This document shows, in pieces, positions 34,121 to 42,998 of a stretch of 64,000 bases of DNA (within the stretch, counting starts at the first letter, position 1; each line of letters starts with the position of its first letter). The notes beneath the pieces are model-generated. The model was not told where the DNA came from and made no database searches. It was given only the letters and a program-made list of their open reading frames with translations. Both the position numbers and the translations under genes were made by a program. This DNA comes from Aurantiochytrium sp. KH105 (Eukaryota; Sar; Bigyra; Thraustochytrida; Thraustochytriidae). The stretch is from the NCBI GenBank assembly GCA_003116975.1, contig BGKB01000143.1:215442-279441 (forward strand), written 5' to 3'.

Positions 34121-34575
34121 GCCTGCAGTACACAGTTGCAAATGATCAAAATCGGAGGAGGGGGGCTCGGAGACAGCGCAAGTCAGACAGACGGACGGGC
34201 AGTCCGTTCGGCGTGGGGCGTTGTACTAGCGGAGTAAAAGATAAGATAAAGATACGCGTTTGGTTCTGACTGACTGGGAGGGCAGAGATAGATATAAGTG
34301 TTGAGCAGCAGCACAATACGCGTGGCTGTAGATTGGTTCCTTTTATGTCAGCCAGATTGCGGAGATTTCCAAGATTTTATGTTTTCAGCTTTAGGGGGAT
34401 TTGATTATGAAAGAAAAAAAAGAAGCAGACAGACGGGCAGTCAGACAGGCAGGTTGGTAGGAAGGCAAGCAAGCTAGGATAAGCATCGGTAGCGCTGCAG
34501 TCTGTCGTCTGCATGTGGGTGTGAATGTGGATCCAGATTTGAGTCAAGATCCAAGAGAGGGTGGGTGGGTATTCA
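34121..34575. other. Convergent 3' spacer between RPC2 and the G-beta gene
   Basis: 455 bases holding both 3' UTRs. It includes a GATAAGATAAAGATA stretch (about 34240) and an A-rich run (34408-34420). I see no gene or clear poly(A) hexamer. Confidence 0.45.
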
Positions 34576-35694
34576 TCAGCCAGACACCTTCAAGAGCGTG
34601 TCCCAGCTGCCCGTGCCGAGCGCAGATCCCTCAAGGTTGACCTGGAGGCAGGCAATGCGGTTCTCGTGGAGTTTAAGCATCATGGGCTTGTCCCGGTTGG
34701 TCACGTCCCAGCCGTAGACGGCGAAATCGTCGTAGCCTGCAAAGAGGATTCGACCCGAAACAGAAAAGTCAACGGCAGTGATGCCACACACGATACTGTC
34801 ATTGCCATACGAGGCGATTTCCCTGCAGGCGCGCACATCGAAGAGCTTACAGGTAGAATCATCGGAGCCGGTGCCAATGGCGTTTCCGTCCGGGAAGAAG
34901 GAGACCGAGTTGATGTCGCTCTCATGGCCCGTGAAGGTGATCGCGCAGGCTGCGGCGCGGGTGTCATAGATGCGCGCCGTGGCGTCAATTGACCCCGACG
35001 CAAAGAGATGTGGCTGCATGGGGCTGACGGCGACGCTCATGACGTCTTGTGCATGGTCGGAAAAGGTACGCATCGCGTTGCCCGTCTCGACGTCCCATTG
35101 CATGCAGGTTGAATCGCCCGAGGAGGAAATGATTTGACTTGGGCCGGCGAAGCGGCACGAGGACAGGTAGCCATCGTGGCCGGAAAGCTCGCGGTAGGCG
35201 CGGGTGACGCCCAGGCCGCCCTCGGAACTGAGCTTATAGACGGAACAGATGTTATCGAGGCCGCCGCAGGCCACGAGTTGGTCGCGTGACTGCTCATAGG
35301 CGCAGGTCATGACCCATGAGCTGCGCAGAGGGATGGCCTGTACGCGATGTGTGGTGGCTGCGTTCCAGACGATGAGCTTGCCGTCCTGGGATGCGCTCAC
35401 AAGGTGCTTGTTGTCTCCGGCCCAGTGCATGCTGTATACTTTCCCGAAGTGGCCCTTGAGGATGCGCAGGACCTGCGGCTGCTTTGGCTGAGGCGGGAAG
35501 GGCCGGCCGCCCTGGTTGTCGCGCCACCATTCCTCGGCGCTCGTGCCCTTTGTTTTGCTGGCGAGCTCGGCCTCGATCTGGCCCTTGAGCGCGGCGATCT
35601 TGTCGGCGGCCTGCGCGGCCGCCCCGTTGCTGCCGCCCGCGGGCAGCGCGGGCGGCACGCCAGCCGCGTCCTTGGTGCCGCCATTGCTCGTTGC
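34576..35694 (-). CDS. Heterotrimeric G-protein beta subunit (WD40), 5' end uncertain
   Basis: The frame encodes an N-terminal helix (ADKIAALKGQIEAELASK, the G-gamma-binding coiled coil) and seven WD40 blades ending ALGTGSWDTLLKVSG, the usual G-beta C-terminus; the length from that helix, about 345 residues, equals the family norm. It should pair with G-gamma and G-alpha at the plasma membrane in receptor signalling. Blade motifs such as GHFGKVYSMHW, GHDGYLSSC and GHESDINSVSFFPDG are clear. No in-frame ATG exists upstream of the helix: the open frame runs back to a TAA at 35809-35811. On the coding strand a C/T tract of almost 60 bases (35812-35868), ending AAACAAGCAG, looks like a 3' splice site, so the first codons probably come from an upstream exon. 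The N at 35695 falls in a CTN codon of this frame, which would be Leu either way. Confidence 0.88.
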   Translation of the reverse strand, partial: ATSNGGTKDAAGVPPALPAGGSNGAAAQAADKIAALKGQIEAELASKTKGTSAEEWWRDNQGGRPFPPQPKQPQVLRILKGHFGKVYSMHWAGDNKHLVSASQDGKLIVWNAATTHRVQAIPLRSSWVMTCAYEQSRDQLVACGGLDNICSVYKLSSEGGLGVTRAYRELSGHDGYLSSCRFAGPSQIISSSGDSTCMQWDVETGNAMRTFSDHAQDVMSVAVSPMQPHLFASGSIDATARIYDTRAAACAITFTGHESDINSVSFFPDGNAIGTGSDDSTCKLFDVRACREIASYGNDSIVCGITAVDFSVSGRILFAGYDDFAVYGWDVTNRDKPMMLKLHENRIACLQVNLEGSALGTGSWDTLLKVSG

Positions 35695-35797
35695 NAGCGC
35701 GCGGCGCGGCGCGGCGCGTCCGGGGGCGGCCGGAGTCGGGTCCGCGCGGCGCACGCGGCGCGGCGCAGGCAGCGGCGAGAGCAGCAGGATCGTTGTT

Positions 35798-35880
35798 TGC
35801 CTGCTTGTTTAGAGAGAGAGAGAGAGAAAAGAAAGAAAGAAAGAAAAAAAGAAAGAAAGGGAAGGAATAAAACCATACTT
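35798..35880 (-). promoter_or_regulatory. Putative 5' intron 3' splice site of the G-beta gene
   Basis: Reading the minus strand, GTATGG (near 35877) is followed by an uninterrupted pyrimidine tract and then AAACAAGCAG with two AG choices, about 100 bases upstream of recognisable G-beta sequence. This is the signature of a short spliceosomal intron. The exact donor is undecided because the frames on either side do not join for the most obvious pair. Confidence 0.35.
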
Positions 35881-36938
35881 CACTTGCGGCGCGAGGGCCG
35901 CACTTGCGCACGCGACCGTGCGCACTTGCGCGCGCGGAATAACCCACTTGCCGCGGACTGTGCTCCTCTCGAGCGTGGATCTCCCTGGTGAAAGAGAACA
36001 AGCAAGAGCTCACTCGGGAGGGATCCATCGCGAGAGATCCATCGAAGCCGTATCCTCAGCGGTCCAGACTGTCTCGGGGCAGGCGCGTCGAGGTTGTGCG
36101 GATCGCGAGGTTTGTCTGTTTGTTTGTTTGTTTGCCTGCCAGGCAACGTGTGGAGACAGGTTGGTCTCGGGTGCCTATTCGTATACGACTACAGCAGCGG
36201 CGGCGGATGTAGAAATTGAAGTACTAGGCCTATGGGCCCTCGCTCATGCTGTCGCTTGTCGGATGCTGTTTTCATGTCGAGGAAGATACGTATACTATGA
36301 ACAGTGAACGCAGAGTTTGTGTCCACGACGACGAGCTTTCCTTATTGATGAGGGTGCGGGCACAAGCCTGGCTCGCCTCGGCTTGGCCTGTTGGCTCGGC
36401 CCTGCTTGGCTTCGGCTGTTTGGGCTCTGCTTGGCTTGCCGAACGCCTGGAGTACTTTAGCTCTTAGCAAACCACGGCTCGCATCGAGCTCTTGCTCGTG
36501 TGCCCCTCGCTCCCTCGCATGCGTGCGGCCGCACGTCGATGGCTTGCTTCCCACCGCCACTGCTGCGTCCTTGCGTTGCCATTCCTCCACGCCAGGCCTC
36601 GCGAGCTGCAGCTGCAGCTCATTCACAGAGTCATTCCTTTTGTAGTACGTGCCGCGCCTCATTTTCTCTCTCAAAGCCGGTTCGTGGGTGCGCGAGATTG
36701 CTTGCCTACGGAGCTCCCGCGCTCGGCGTCGGCGAGGCCGGCGCTCCTTCGCGCACGCACAGATCCATCCATTCCTGTCGGCATTCCCGCGATGCGCTTG
36801 CTCTTGCTCGCTTGGTTGTTGCTTGCTTGCTTGCTGTGGCTTGCAGACGCGTGCCGAATGCGAGGCGGTGGACCACGAGCCTCGGATTCATTCCTCCATT
36901 CCTCCATTCCTTCGTTCATTCATTCACACTCAGAGTGT

Positions 36939-37023
36939 CATTCATTCATTCATTCATTCATTCATTCATTCATTCATTCATTCATTCATTCATTCATTCA
37001 TTCATTTATTCGTTCATTCATTC
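36939..37023. repeat. (TTCA)n microsatellite
   Basis: About twenty tandem four-base TTCA units with two variant units near the 3' end (TTTA, TTCG). Non-coding. Confidence 0.92.
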
Positions 37024-37977
37024 CCGCGGTAGCACACGCAGTTTGTGGCGGCTGCTCTACTTGCTCCGCTTTGCGCCTCTGCCGGTGTTGGCGATTCCAT
37101 TTCGCCCAGGGCATCGTCGGACGGCGCAGCGAGAAAGCGGCTCGCTGCCGCAGGTCGGTTTTCCGGAGACAGGGCCCGCGGCTGGCTGGCCGTCCGTCCG
37201 TCCGCGCTTCGTCCGCGCTGCGCCTGCGCCGCGGCTGCGAGCGGGAAAATCCATTTCGAGGACAAGCGCAAGAGCAGCGAGGCTCCCTTACCCACCAACC
37301 TAAGCACTACTACAAAGCCATAGCACAAGGCATGCGAGAGGAGCCACTCGAAGAGCAGCTGCAGCTTGCCTCGACCCGCGGAGGAGGCGAGGACGCGAGG
37401 GAGGGAGGGAGGGACGCGGAGCGGGGCGATTTCTCGCCAGAGCGACGGCAGCCAGAAAGTTGGTGCCGGCGATTCTGATCGACGCAGCGAGCACGCCGGA
37501 GCAGGGGGCCAAAGAAGGCGGAAAACCGAAAGAAGAAAAAAGGGAAGAAAGAAGGGAAGAAGGAGAGGAGGAAAAGGGAGACAAATCAATCGATCATCGG
37601 GCGGGCGGCAAATCTCTATCTATCGATCGGTCGATCAACCGAGCTATCCAACGCGCGGCGGACGCGGGCGAGACCTCGGCGGAGAGCGCGCGGGGCGCGG
37701 CGGCGGAGCGCGCGGAGGAGCAAGCGGGCGTGCGTACGTGCGTGCGCGCGCGGAAGAGCGGGCGAGCGAGCGAGCGAGCGAGCGTCGGGCGCGGACTCGC
37801 GCGAAGCTCTCGAATTGGGCGACGACGGCGGCTGCAGCGAGGGAGACCTGCGCTCGCGAGCGAGCGAGAGAGGGAGCGGAGAAGAGAAGGCGACGGCGCG
37901 GCAGACGCCAAGGGTTTGAGCGAGCGAGATATCAAGTGCGGCGCGAGAAGGTGAGAAATCGGCAAACGAACTTCGGA

Positions 37978-38132
37978 CGCCTCCCTCCTTTCTTGAATCT
38001 TTTCCTTCTTTTACCCTTATTTCCTTTCCTTCTCGTGCTCCCAAACGAGACAAGCTAAGGCAAAACCGAGCACAGCGCGGTCTTGCTTCGAGTCAATACA
38101 CTGATTCGAGGTGAAAAGATCCATCTGGAACC
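37978..38132 (+). promoter_or_regulatory. C/T tract and leader upstream of the SH3-GYF-Tubby gene
   Basis: A dense pyrimidine tract (37978-38043) ends in AACGAGACAAG, about 80 bases before the ATG at 38133, and follows a GA-rich stretch. It could be the 3' end of a 5'-UTR intron or an initiator-type promoter element. The sequence alone does not decide. Confidence 0.3.
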
Positions 38133-40367
38133 ATGACGCATCTTGAAGCCGGCAAGATGTATGTGTTGGAGGACGACTTTCACGCAGAAGGCGAGGGCGA
38201 AGTCACGGCGCTCAAAGGCCAGCATGTGACAGTGCTGGAGCCCGAAGACCCGAATAACCCGGGTTGGATCTTTGTGCAGCTTGGCGACTCGAGCGGCTTT
38301 GTGCCGAGCGACTTTCTCGCTGACGCTGACACTCAATCCACAGTTTCTTCCATGGCCGCGTCTTCGTCGCAATATGCCGGCAGTGGCCCGCCGTCGCAGC
38401 CGCAGCAGCAACATCAGGCCCCACCGCCGATTGGCACTGGTGCCAACTTTGGGTCCTTTAGCTCTGCAGGTGGGCCGCCACAGGCAATCGGGTCCCAGCA
38501 AGCCCCGCCGCCTCCCATTGGCGAATCGTATGGGTACGCGCAGCAGCAGCAGCAGCAGCATCCCCAACAACAGCCGCCGCCGCCCATTGGGGAATCCTAT
38601 GGGTACCCTCAGCAGCAGCAGCAGCAGTCCTCGTACGGATATCCGCAGCAGCAACAGCAACAGTCGCAACGCGGCTTTGGGCAGCAAATGATGATGAGCC
38701 AGGGTGACTCCTCATACAGCGGCTTTTCGCAAAACGCACCGCTCTCTCGTGTGGACTCCGCTTCTGCGAACCGGGCCGTGGCTGATAACGAGGCCAAGTT
38801 CAAGGCAGACCAGCGATTGATCTCCCTTGATCTGTGGAAGTACCGCGAGGAGCTCTTGGGCGGCCGCGCGGACCCACCGCAGCCGCCCGGTCGGCGCTGG
38901 TTCTACCGCGACTTTTTTGAAGATCTGCAGGGCCCGTTCAACTCTTCAGAGATGAAAGAGCGTCTGCACAAGCAATACGTCAAGAACGATTCCAAGGTTC
39001 TCATGGAGACTGGTTTTGGCGAACTGGCATCAAAGGAGGAAGAAGTGCTTTGCAATCTTTTTCGCTCCCCCGAAGCGGCCTTTGTAGAGGGCCCGCGACT
39101 GACCCAAAAGGGTGGTTCCCACTGGTTCTTTGTGGGAACGGACGGCGAGGAGATGGGTCCCTTTTCCACGCCGCAGATGCTGAGCTGGTACCAATCTGGC
39201 TACATTGGAGGCGAGCTCTTGGTCCGACTTGCCAATGGCAAGAGCTCCATGACGCCGCTCAAGGACGTGTACCCAGACCCGCAGAACGCCTTTCGCGCGC
39301 CGCCCCTGCTGGCAAACTTTGATCCGAGCGCGTTCCCAGGCCAGCGCACCGTGGTGCTCACGCCACCGCCTCGACGCAGCCAGGAGCGCGCTCCGGACCC
39401 AATGATGGAACGCGTGGAGATTGCAGAGCCGGACTTTTCGAATACCTCGTCGCGCTCGCTGTCGACGCAGTCGAGCTCGGCGCAGCTGACCGCTTCAAAG
39501 CCCAAGTCCTCGTCAAAGCCGGGCGTTCGCATTGTTTACGGCGACGGCTTCCCCTCCGAGTTCAATGGGATTCCCTCACCTCTGAACCTCAAGCAAAATG
39601 TGTACAGCTCGATGCTGTACACCTTTGTGACACGCCCCCTGCACCCGGATGCCAACACTGTGCAGTGCTACATTCGTCGCGATATTGATGGCTCGCATGT
39701 CAACTTTAACGTGTACCGCCTCTTTCTCGAGGAGACGAACACGCCCATCCTTACGGCGTTTCGCCATCATCACACTGTGCACACATTCTTTGACATCAAG
39801 CTCAACACGACGGGCAAGCTGCAAGGCAACACAACCGGGCTCACGATTGCGCACCTGGAGTTGAACTTTGGTGGAACCTCTTTTCTTGCGCATAACAACG
39901 TTCCGGGTCACCAGGGCACACCCAAGGACTTGGCCGCGTGCACGTACGAGAAGAACCGTGTAAGCAGCAAGGGGCCGCGCAAGATGAAGGTGGCGATTCC
40001 GGCCATTACGGACGATGCACAGTTTGCGGCTTGGAAGCATGACGGCGGCGTGAAGAACTCTTCGATGCTCAACGCGCTCAAGTCCATCAGCACCAAGGAT
40101 CTGACCGTGATGATTAACAAGCCGCCCACGTTTAACAAGGCCAAGGGCGCCTATCAGCTGAACTTTGGAGGACGCGTCACGCGTAGCAGTGTCAAGAACT
40201 TTCAGCTTGTCGACTCGCTGCGCGACCCTGATCACAAGCGCGTTATCCTGCAGCATGGCCGTGTGGGCGTTAACAAGTTCACCATGGACGTGCAGCACCC
40301 GATGAGTCTGATGCAGGGTTTCGCGATTGCGCTTTCTTCGCTGCACACCAAGAAGAGTGTCAACTAA
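38133..40367 (+). CDS. SH3-GYF-GYF-Tubby multidomain protein
   Basis: 744 residues, single exon. N-terminus (1-60) is an SH3-like fold (KMYVLEDDF ... WIFVQLGDSSGFVPSDFL). Residues 75-205 are Gln/Pro-rich, with repeated PPPIGESYGYxQQQQ units. A first GYF-like segment begins near 255 (RRWFYRDFFEDLQGPFNSSEM), and a canonical GYF starts at W331 (WFFVGTDGEEMGPF ... W-Y-Q-S-G-Y-I ... LLVRL). The C-terminal ~280 residues form a Tubby domain: it ends with LNFGGRVTRSSVKNFQLV, then HGRVGVNKFTMDVQHP and FAIALSSLHTKK, all diagnostic. Tubby domains bind phosphoinositides at membranes; SH3 and GYF domains bind proline-rich ligands, so a membrane-tethered adaptor is likely. The exact domain combination is not one I know. 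It converges with the ADD-finger gene. Confidence 0.9.
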   Translation: MTHLEAGKMYVLEDDFHAEGEGEVTALKGQHVTVLEPEDPNNPGWIFVQLGDSSGFVPSDFLADADTQSTVSSMAASSSQYAGSGPPSQPQQQHQAPPPIGTGANFGSFSSAGGPPQAIGSQQAPPPPIGESYGYAQQQQQQHPQQQPPPPIGESYGYPQQQQQQSSYGYPQQQQQQSQRGFGQQMMMSQGDSSYSGFSQNAPLSRVDSASANRAVADNEAKFKADQRLISLDLWKYREELLGGRADPPQPPGRRWFYRDFFEDLQGPFNSSEMKERLHKQYVKNDSKVLMETGFGELASKEEEVLCNLFRSPEAAFVEGPRLTQKGGSHWFFVGTDGEEMGPFSTPQMLSWYQSGYIGGELLVRLANGKSSMTPLKDVYPDPQNAFRAPPLLANFDPSAFPGQRTVVLTPPPRRSQERAPDPMMERVEIAEPDFSNTSSRSLSTQSSSAQLTASKPKSSSKPGVRIVYGDGFPSEFNGIPSPLNLKQNVYSSMLYTFVTRPLHPDANTVQCYIRRDIDGSHVNFNVYRLFLEETNTPILTAFRHHHTVHTFFDIKLNTTGKLQGNTTGLTIAHLELNFGGTSFLAHNNVPGHQGTPKDLAACTYEKNRVSSKGPRKMKVAIPAITDDAQFAAWKHDGGVKNSSMLNALKSISTKDLTVMINKPPTFNKAKGAYQLNFGGRVTRSSVKNFQLVDSLRDPDHKRVILQHGRVGVNKFTMDVQHPMSLMQGFAIALSSLHTKKSVN

Positions 40368-40718
40368 GTTAAGATTTTGCGAGCTCGGATCTTGCGCACG
40401 CATGTTGCGTTCGAGTATCGCACGCTTCGCATCGTCTTTCGATCACTCCTTCTAGGCCAAAAACTTTTTTTTTAAGGGACATTTTTTTCTATCACTATCA
40501 TATTCCATTCTGTATGGCCGTGCAAGGCGCGGGCTCTCTGCGTGGTCAAACTTGACCCGAGTTCAATTCTAACACACAATCAGTTGGAGTACGCTTGTCT
40601 GCGGTGGTCGAGCCATTTCACACGGCGGACCACACCAAGCTCTTGCGGGTTTCTCGAATTTTAATGTCTTTCCTTATTGGCGTGGGAAGGGGGGGGGGGC
40701 TTGGGACTTGTGGTCCAA
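40368..40718. other. Convergent 3' spacer
   Basis: 351 bases between the Tubby-gene stop and the ADD-gene stop, moderately AT-rich with T runs (40464-40490) and a G9-10 run at 40689-40699 just beyond the minus-strand stop. No gene or structure was recognised. Confidence 0.45.
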
Positions 40719-42998
40719 TCACTGGCTGGAGGAAGGGCGCGCAATGACTTGAAGCTCATTGCGTACAAACTGCTGGGCTTGCAAATGGTTGGAAATATGA
40801 CGCGCGCGACCACGGAGCTCGAGGTGGTTTTTGCGAGCGTGCTCAAGATGATTCTGCACTTGCGACACGCGCTGGCACAGTTCTCGATGCGCGAGCGCTT
40901 GCGCAGCAAGATGCCGCCACACCCTGCGCGCATCAGCTCTGAACGATTTTCGCGCAAATGCTTGGTTCGCGAGATGTTGACGCACATGCTTTCCCCGGAT
41001 AGAAAGTTCGTTCCGGGCGTGCCACTGAGCCTCCCGGTGAGTCTTTGCCGCATTTGCAAGCTCGCAAAGCTCCTGACGCAAATGATACTGACGCTGATTA
41101 TGAGCAAGAGTCCGCTGCGCGGCTTTTGCGCGCTGCAAAAGCCAATCTGAAGCCTTGGCTGTGTAATCGACGTGCGCTTTGGTACGAAGCGTGCGAAGCA
41201 AAGGACCGGGGCGAACATCATGAACGACCTGTGACTTGTGCATGAGCATGGGCGGTTCTACGAATCGCTGCTCGGATGGCACAAATGTGCGAACTTGAAC
41301 AATTTCTGGATTTTTGGTGGTCGACGCAACGCTGATGAGACAGACCTCAAAGTGAAGAACACGAAGAGCGAAACGAAGACGGACAGGTACGCCAAGCTTG
41401 AGCCACTCTGCTTCAGCGCTGCGGTTGGCATCAGCCCGTGCGTCTTGCTCTGCGCGACGGCGATCGGCATGGTCTTGCTCGTGAAGATCGAGCGAATCAG
41501 GAAGCGCGCCTTGTCCATTCTTTGAAGTCGCTGTGGGATTTTCTGCAGACGATATATCCGAGGCCGCGATGGCGGCAGCAGTATTCGTCTCGTCACCGCT
41601 AGCAAGATTTGACTGTTCTTCCTGAGCGCGGGAGGCTTCCTGAGCACTGGTGGCGCGAGATACTTGACTCTGCTCGATGCGCATCTCCAAGAGACGCTCA
41701 AGCTGTACGACTTCGGCGCGAGCATCTTGACCGCGGCCCTGGGTCCATGCCAGAGCGCTCTTTCGGGCTTGGAATGTCCTACGTGAAGCGCGAGCGATGC
41801 GAGCAAGGTCCTTAAGGGCAAACTGTTGCTCTCTGAGCGTTTGCTGTGCTTCGAGCACTCTATCGGCGAGGAAGCGCGCGGCTACGCGTCGGCGTCGCAC
41901 ATTTTCAGGCGCTCTTTCGCGTTCAAGCTTGGCGGCAGCAGCGGCAGCGCGCGCCTCATCCTTTTTGCGGCGCTGAATGGCACGCGCGTGCGCTTGCGCC
42001 TCTTGGCGCTTGCGTTTTCGGGCCTCGAGCTCGCAGGCTATACAGTAAAAGCAGCGCCACGATTTTTCAACTTTGGCGAGCTTGTAGGCCCGAGTGCCGC
42101 CAGCATTGATTTCGATGCATGGTCGACAGTAACGACTCCGCTCGCAATTTTGGTCCGTGCAAGGGACGAGACCGTCTCTTGCGCCAAGACTTCCGCACCA
42201 AGCGCAAGTTTCTTTGCGTGAGAGGGATCCGAAAATGCGCAAATGGTCGCGGAGCGTGTCAAGTGTCTCTTGCTCGAGCATGCTTGGTTCCCGAAGATGC
42301 CCGAGGGGCGCGGGCCCGGAGAAGACGGCGGAGAGACCTGGGCGTGTGGTCAAAAAGTCAAGACTGGCGGCCATATGCTGCAGGTAATCTGCACCATCAA
42401 ATAGAAAGGGACGAGGCTGAACGAAACAAGCAATCCACTTTTGGATGGCAAGTGCGCATCGAACGGTGCTTTGACGAACCTCGTCAATGAGCTTCGGAAG
42501 CTTGTTACCCTCTGTGAGCTTGGTAATTCGTTCAGGGTCTTGCAGGCGGAGCATGGCACGAAGCTGGTCCATGAGTCCTTCGCGGAGAACCACCTCGTTG
42601 ACGGCCGACTGTCGAAGCACCTCTTGAAAGCTCGAAGGCGGTTCCGACGTTTCTTCGTTTCTTTGCGAGGGATTAATAGTCGTAATTTTTCGATGAGCTT
42701 TTGCGCGCCGTTCGTCCAATCCTGATCGATAAGGCTTAAGAGGTTCAAGGGTTAGTTTCCGTGTCACATTACGAGGTTCGTCGCGAGGATCCTTCCACGC
42801 AGCCTCGCGCGCCGAGAGCATTCTGCGGCGTCTTGCGGCGGGTCCATGTTCTTTGACCCATTGCTTTTTGGCCGATCTCTCGCGTTTCCGTGCAGCTTGC
42901 GCGCCGCGCGTGGCTGCCAAGTCGAAGGCTGCGTCGAGATCGGCGGCGCTCACGTCGAGGGCCTTCCAGGCGTCATCGACGCGCCCAGGGACCACCAT
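40719..42998 (-). CDS. ADD/PHD-type zinc-finger coiled-coil protein, function unknown
   Basis: 759 residues, single exon, ATG at 42998. A central zinc finger has eight cysteines: C265-x2-C268-x11-C280-x4-C285-x5-C291-x2-C294-x21-C316-x2-C319, with YCRPC and SWRCFYC. The long penultimate spacer and W-x-C-x-x-C ending resemble the PHD half of ADD domains (DNMT3/ATRX type), which read unmodified histone H3 tails. It is followed by a highly basic, Ala/Arg/Glu-rich coiled coil (about 320-460). The C-terminus (about 631-756) consists of six consecutive 21-residue repeats with an HLxxQ-x-RxEL-like core, i.e. three heptads each. No methyltransferase or helicase domain is present. A nuclear chromatin-associated role is possible but inferred. 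I recognise no orthologue. Confidence 0.8.
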   Translation of the reverse strand: MVVPGRVDDAWKALDVSAADLDAAFDLAATRGAQAARKRERSAKKQWVKEHGPAARRRRMLSAREAAWKDPRDEPRNVTRKLTLEPLKPYRSGLDERRAKAHRKITTINPSQRNEETSEPPSSFQEVLRQSAVNEVVLREGLMDQLRAMLRLQDPERITKLTEGNKLPKLIDEVRQSTVRCALAIQKWIACFVQPRPFLFDGADYLQHMAASLDFLTTRPGLSAVFSGPAPLGHLREPSMLEQETLDTLRDHLRIFGSLSRKETCAWCGSLGARDGLVPCTDQNCERSRYCRPCIEINAGGTRAYKLAKVEKSWRCFYCIACELEARKRKRQEAQAHARAIQRRKKDEARAAAAAAKLERERAPENVRRRRVAARFLADRVLEAQQTLREQQFALKDLARIARASRRTFQARKSALAWTQGRGQDARAEVVQLERLLEMRIEQSQVSRATSAQEASRAQEEQSNLASGDETNTAAAIAASDISSAENPTATSKNGQGALPDSLDLHEQDHADRRRAEQDARADANRSAEAEWLKLGVPVRLRFALRVLHFEVCLISVASTTKNPEIVQVRTFVPSEQRFVEPPMLMHKSQVVHDVRPGPLLRTLRTKAHVDYTAKASDWLLQRAKAAQRTLAHNQRQYHLRQELCELANAAKTHREAQWHARNELSIRGKHVRQHLANQAFARKSFRADARRVWRHLAAQALAHRELCQRVSQVQNHLEHARKNHLELRGRARHISNHLQAQQFVRNELQVIARPSSSQ
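40731..41108 (-). repeat. Six 63-bp coding repeats (21-residue heptad units)
   Basis: Residues 631-756 of the ADD-finger protein divide exactly into six 21-residue units without gaps. The last four begin RQHLANQAFA, WRHLAAQALA, QNHLEHARKN and SNHLQAQQFV. The unit is three heptads long, so the array would form one continuous helix. It is visible in translation; at DNA level the copies have diverged. Confidence 0.75.

Larger units (their letters stand above)
35881..38132. other. Divergent spacer between G-beta (-) and the SH3-GYF-Tubby gene (+)
   Basis: 2.25 kb. Near G-beta it has GCAAGTG-type repeats on the minus strand, and then unique GC-moderate sequence. It contains a CATT microsatellite (36939-37023), a GA-rich leader (about 37370-37600), GC-rich CGAG repeats (37760-37790) and a C/T tract (37980-38040) just before the Tubby-gene ATG. 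Long frames here (for example 36492-37478) are translations of Arg-rich and CATT repeats and were not accepted as genes. Confidence 0.45.

Noticed and set aside
36492..37478. 328-codon plus frame with poly-(SFIH)
   Set aside because: Translation of the TTCA microsatellite; no homology.
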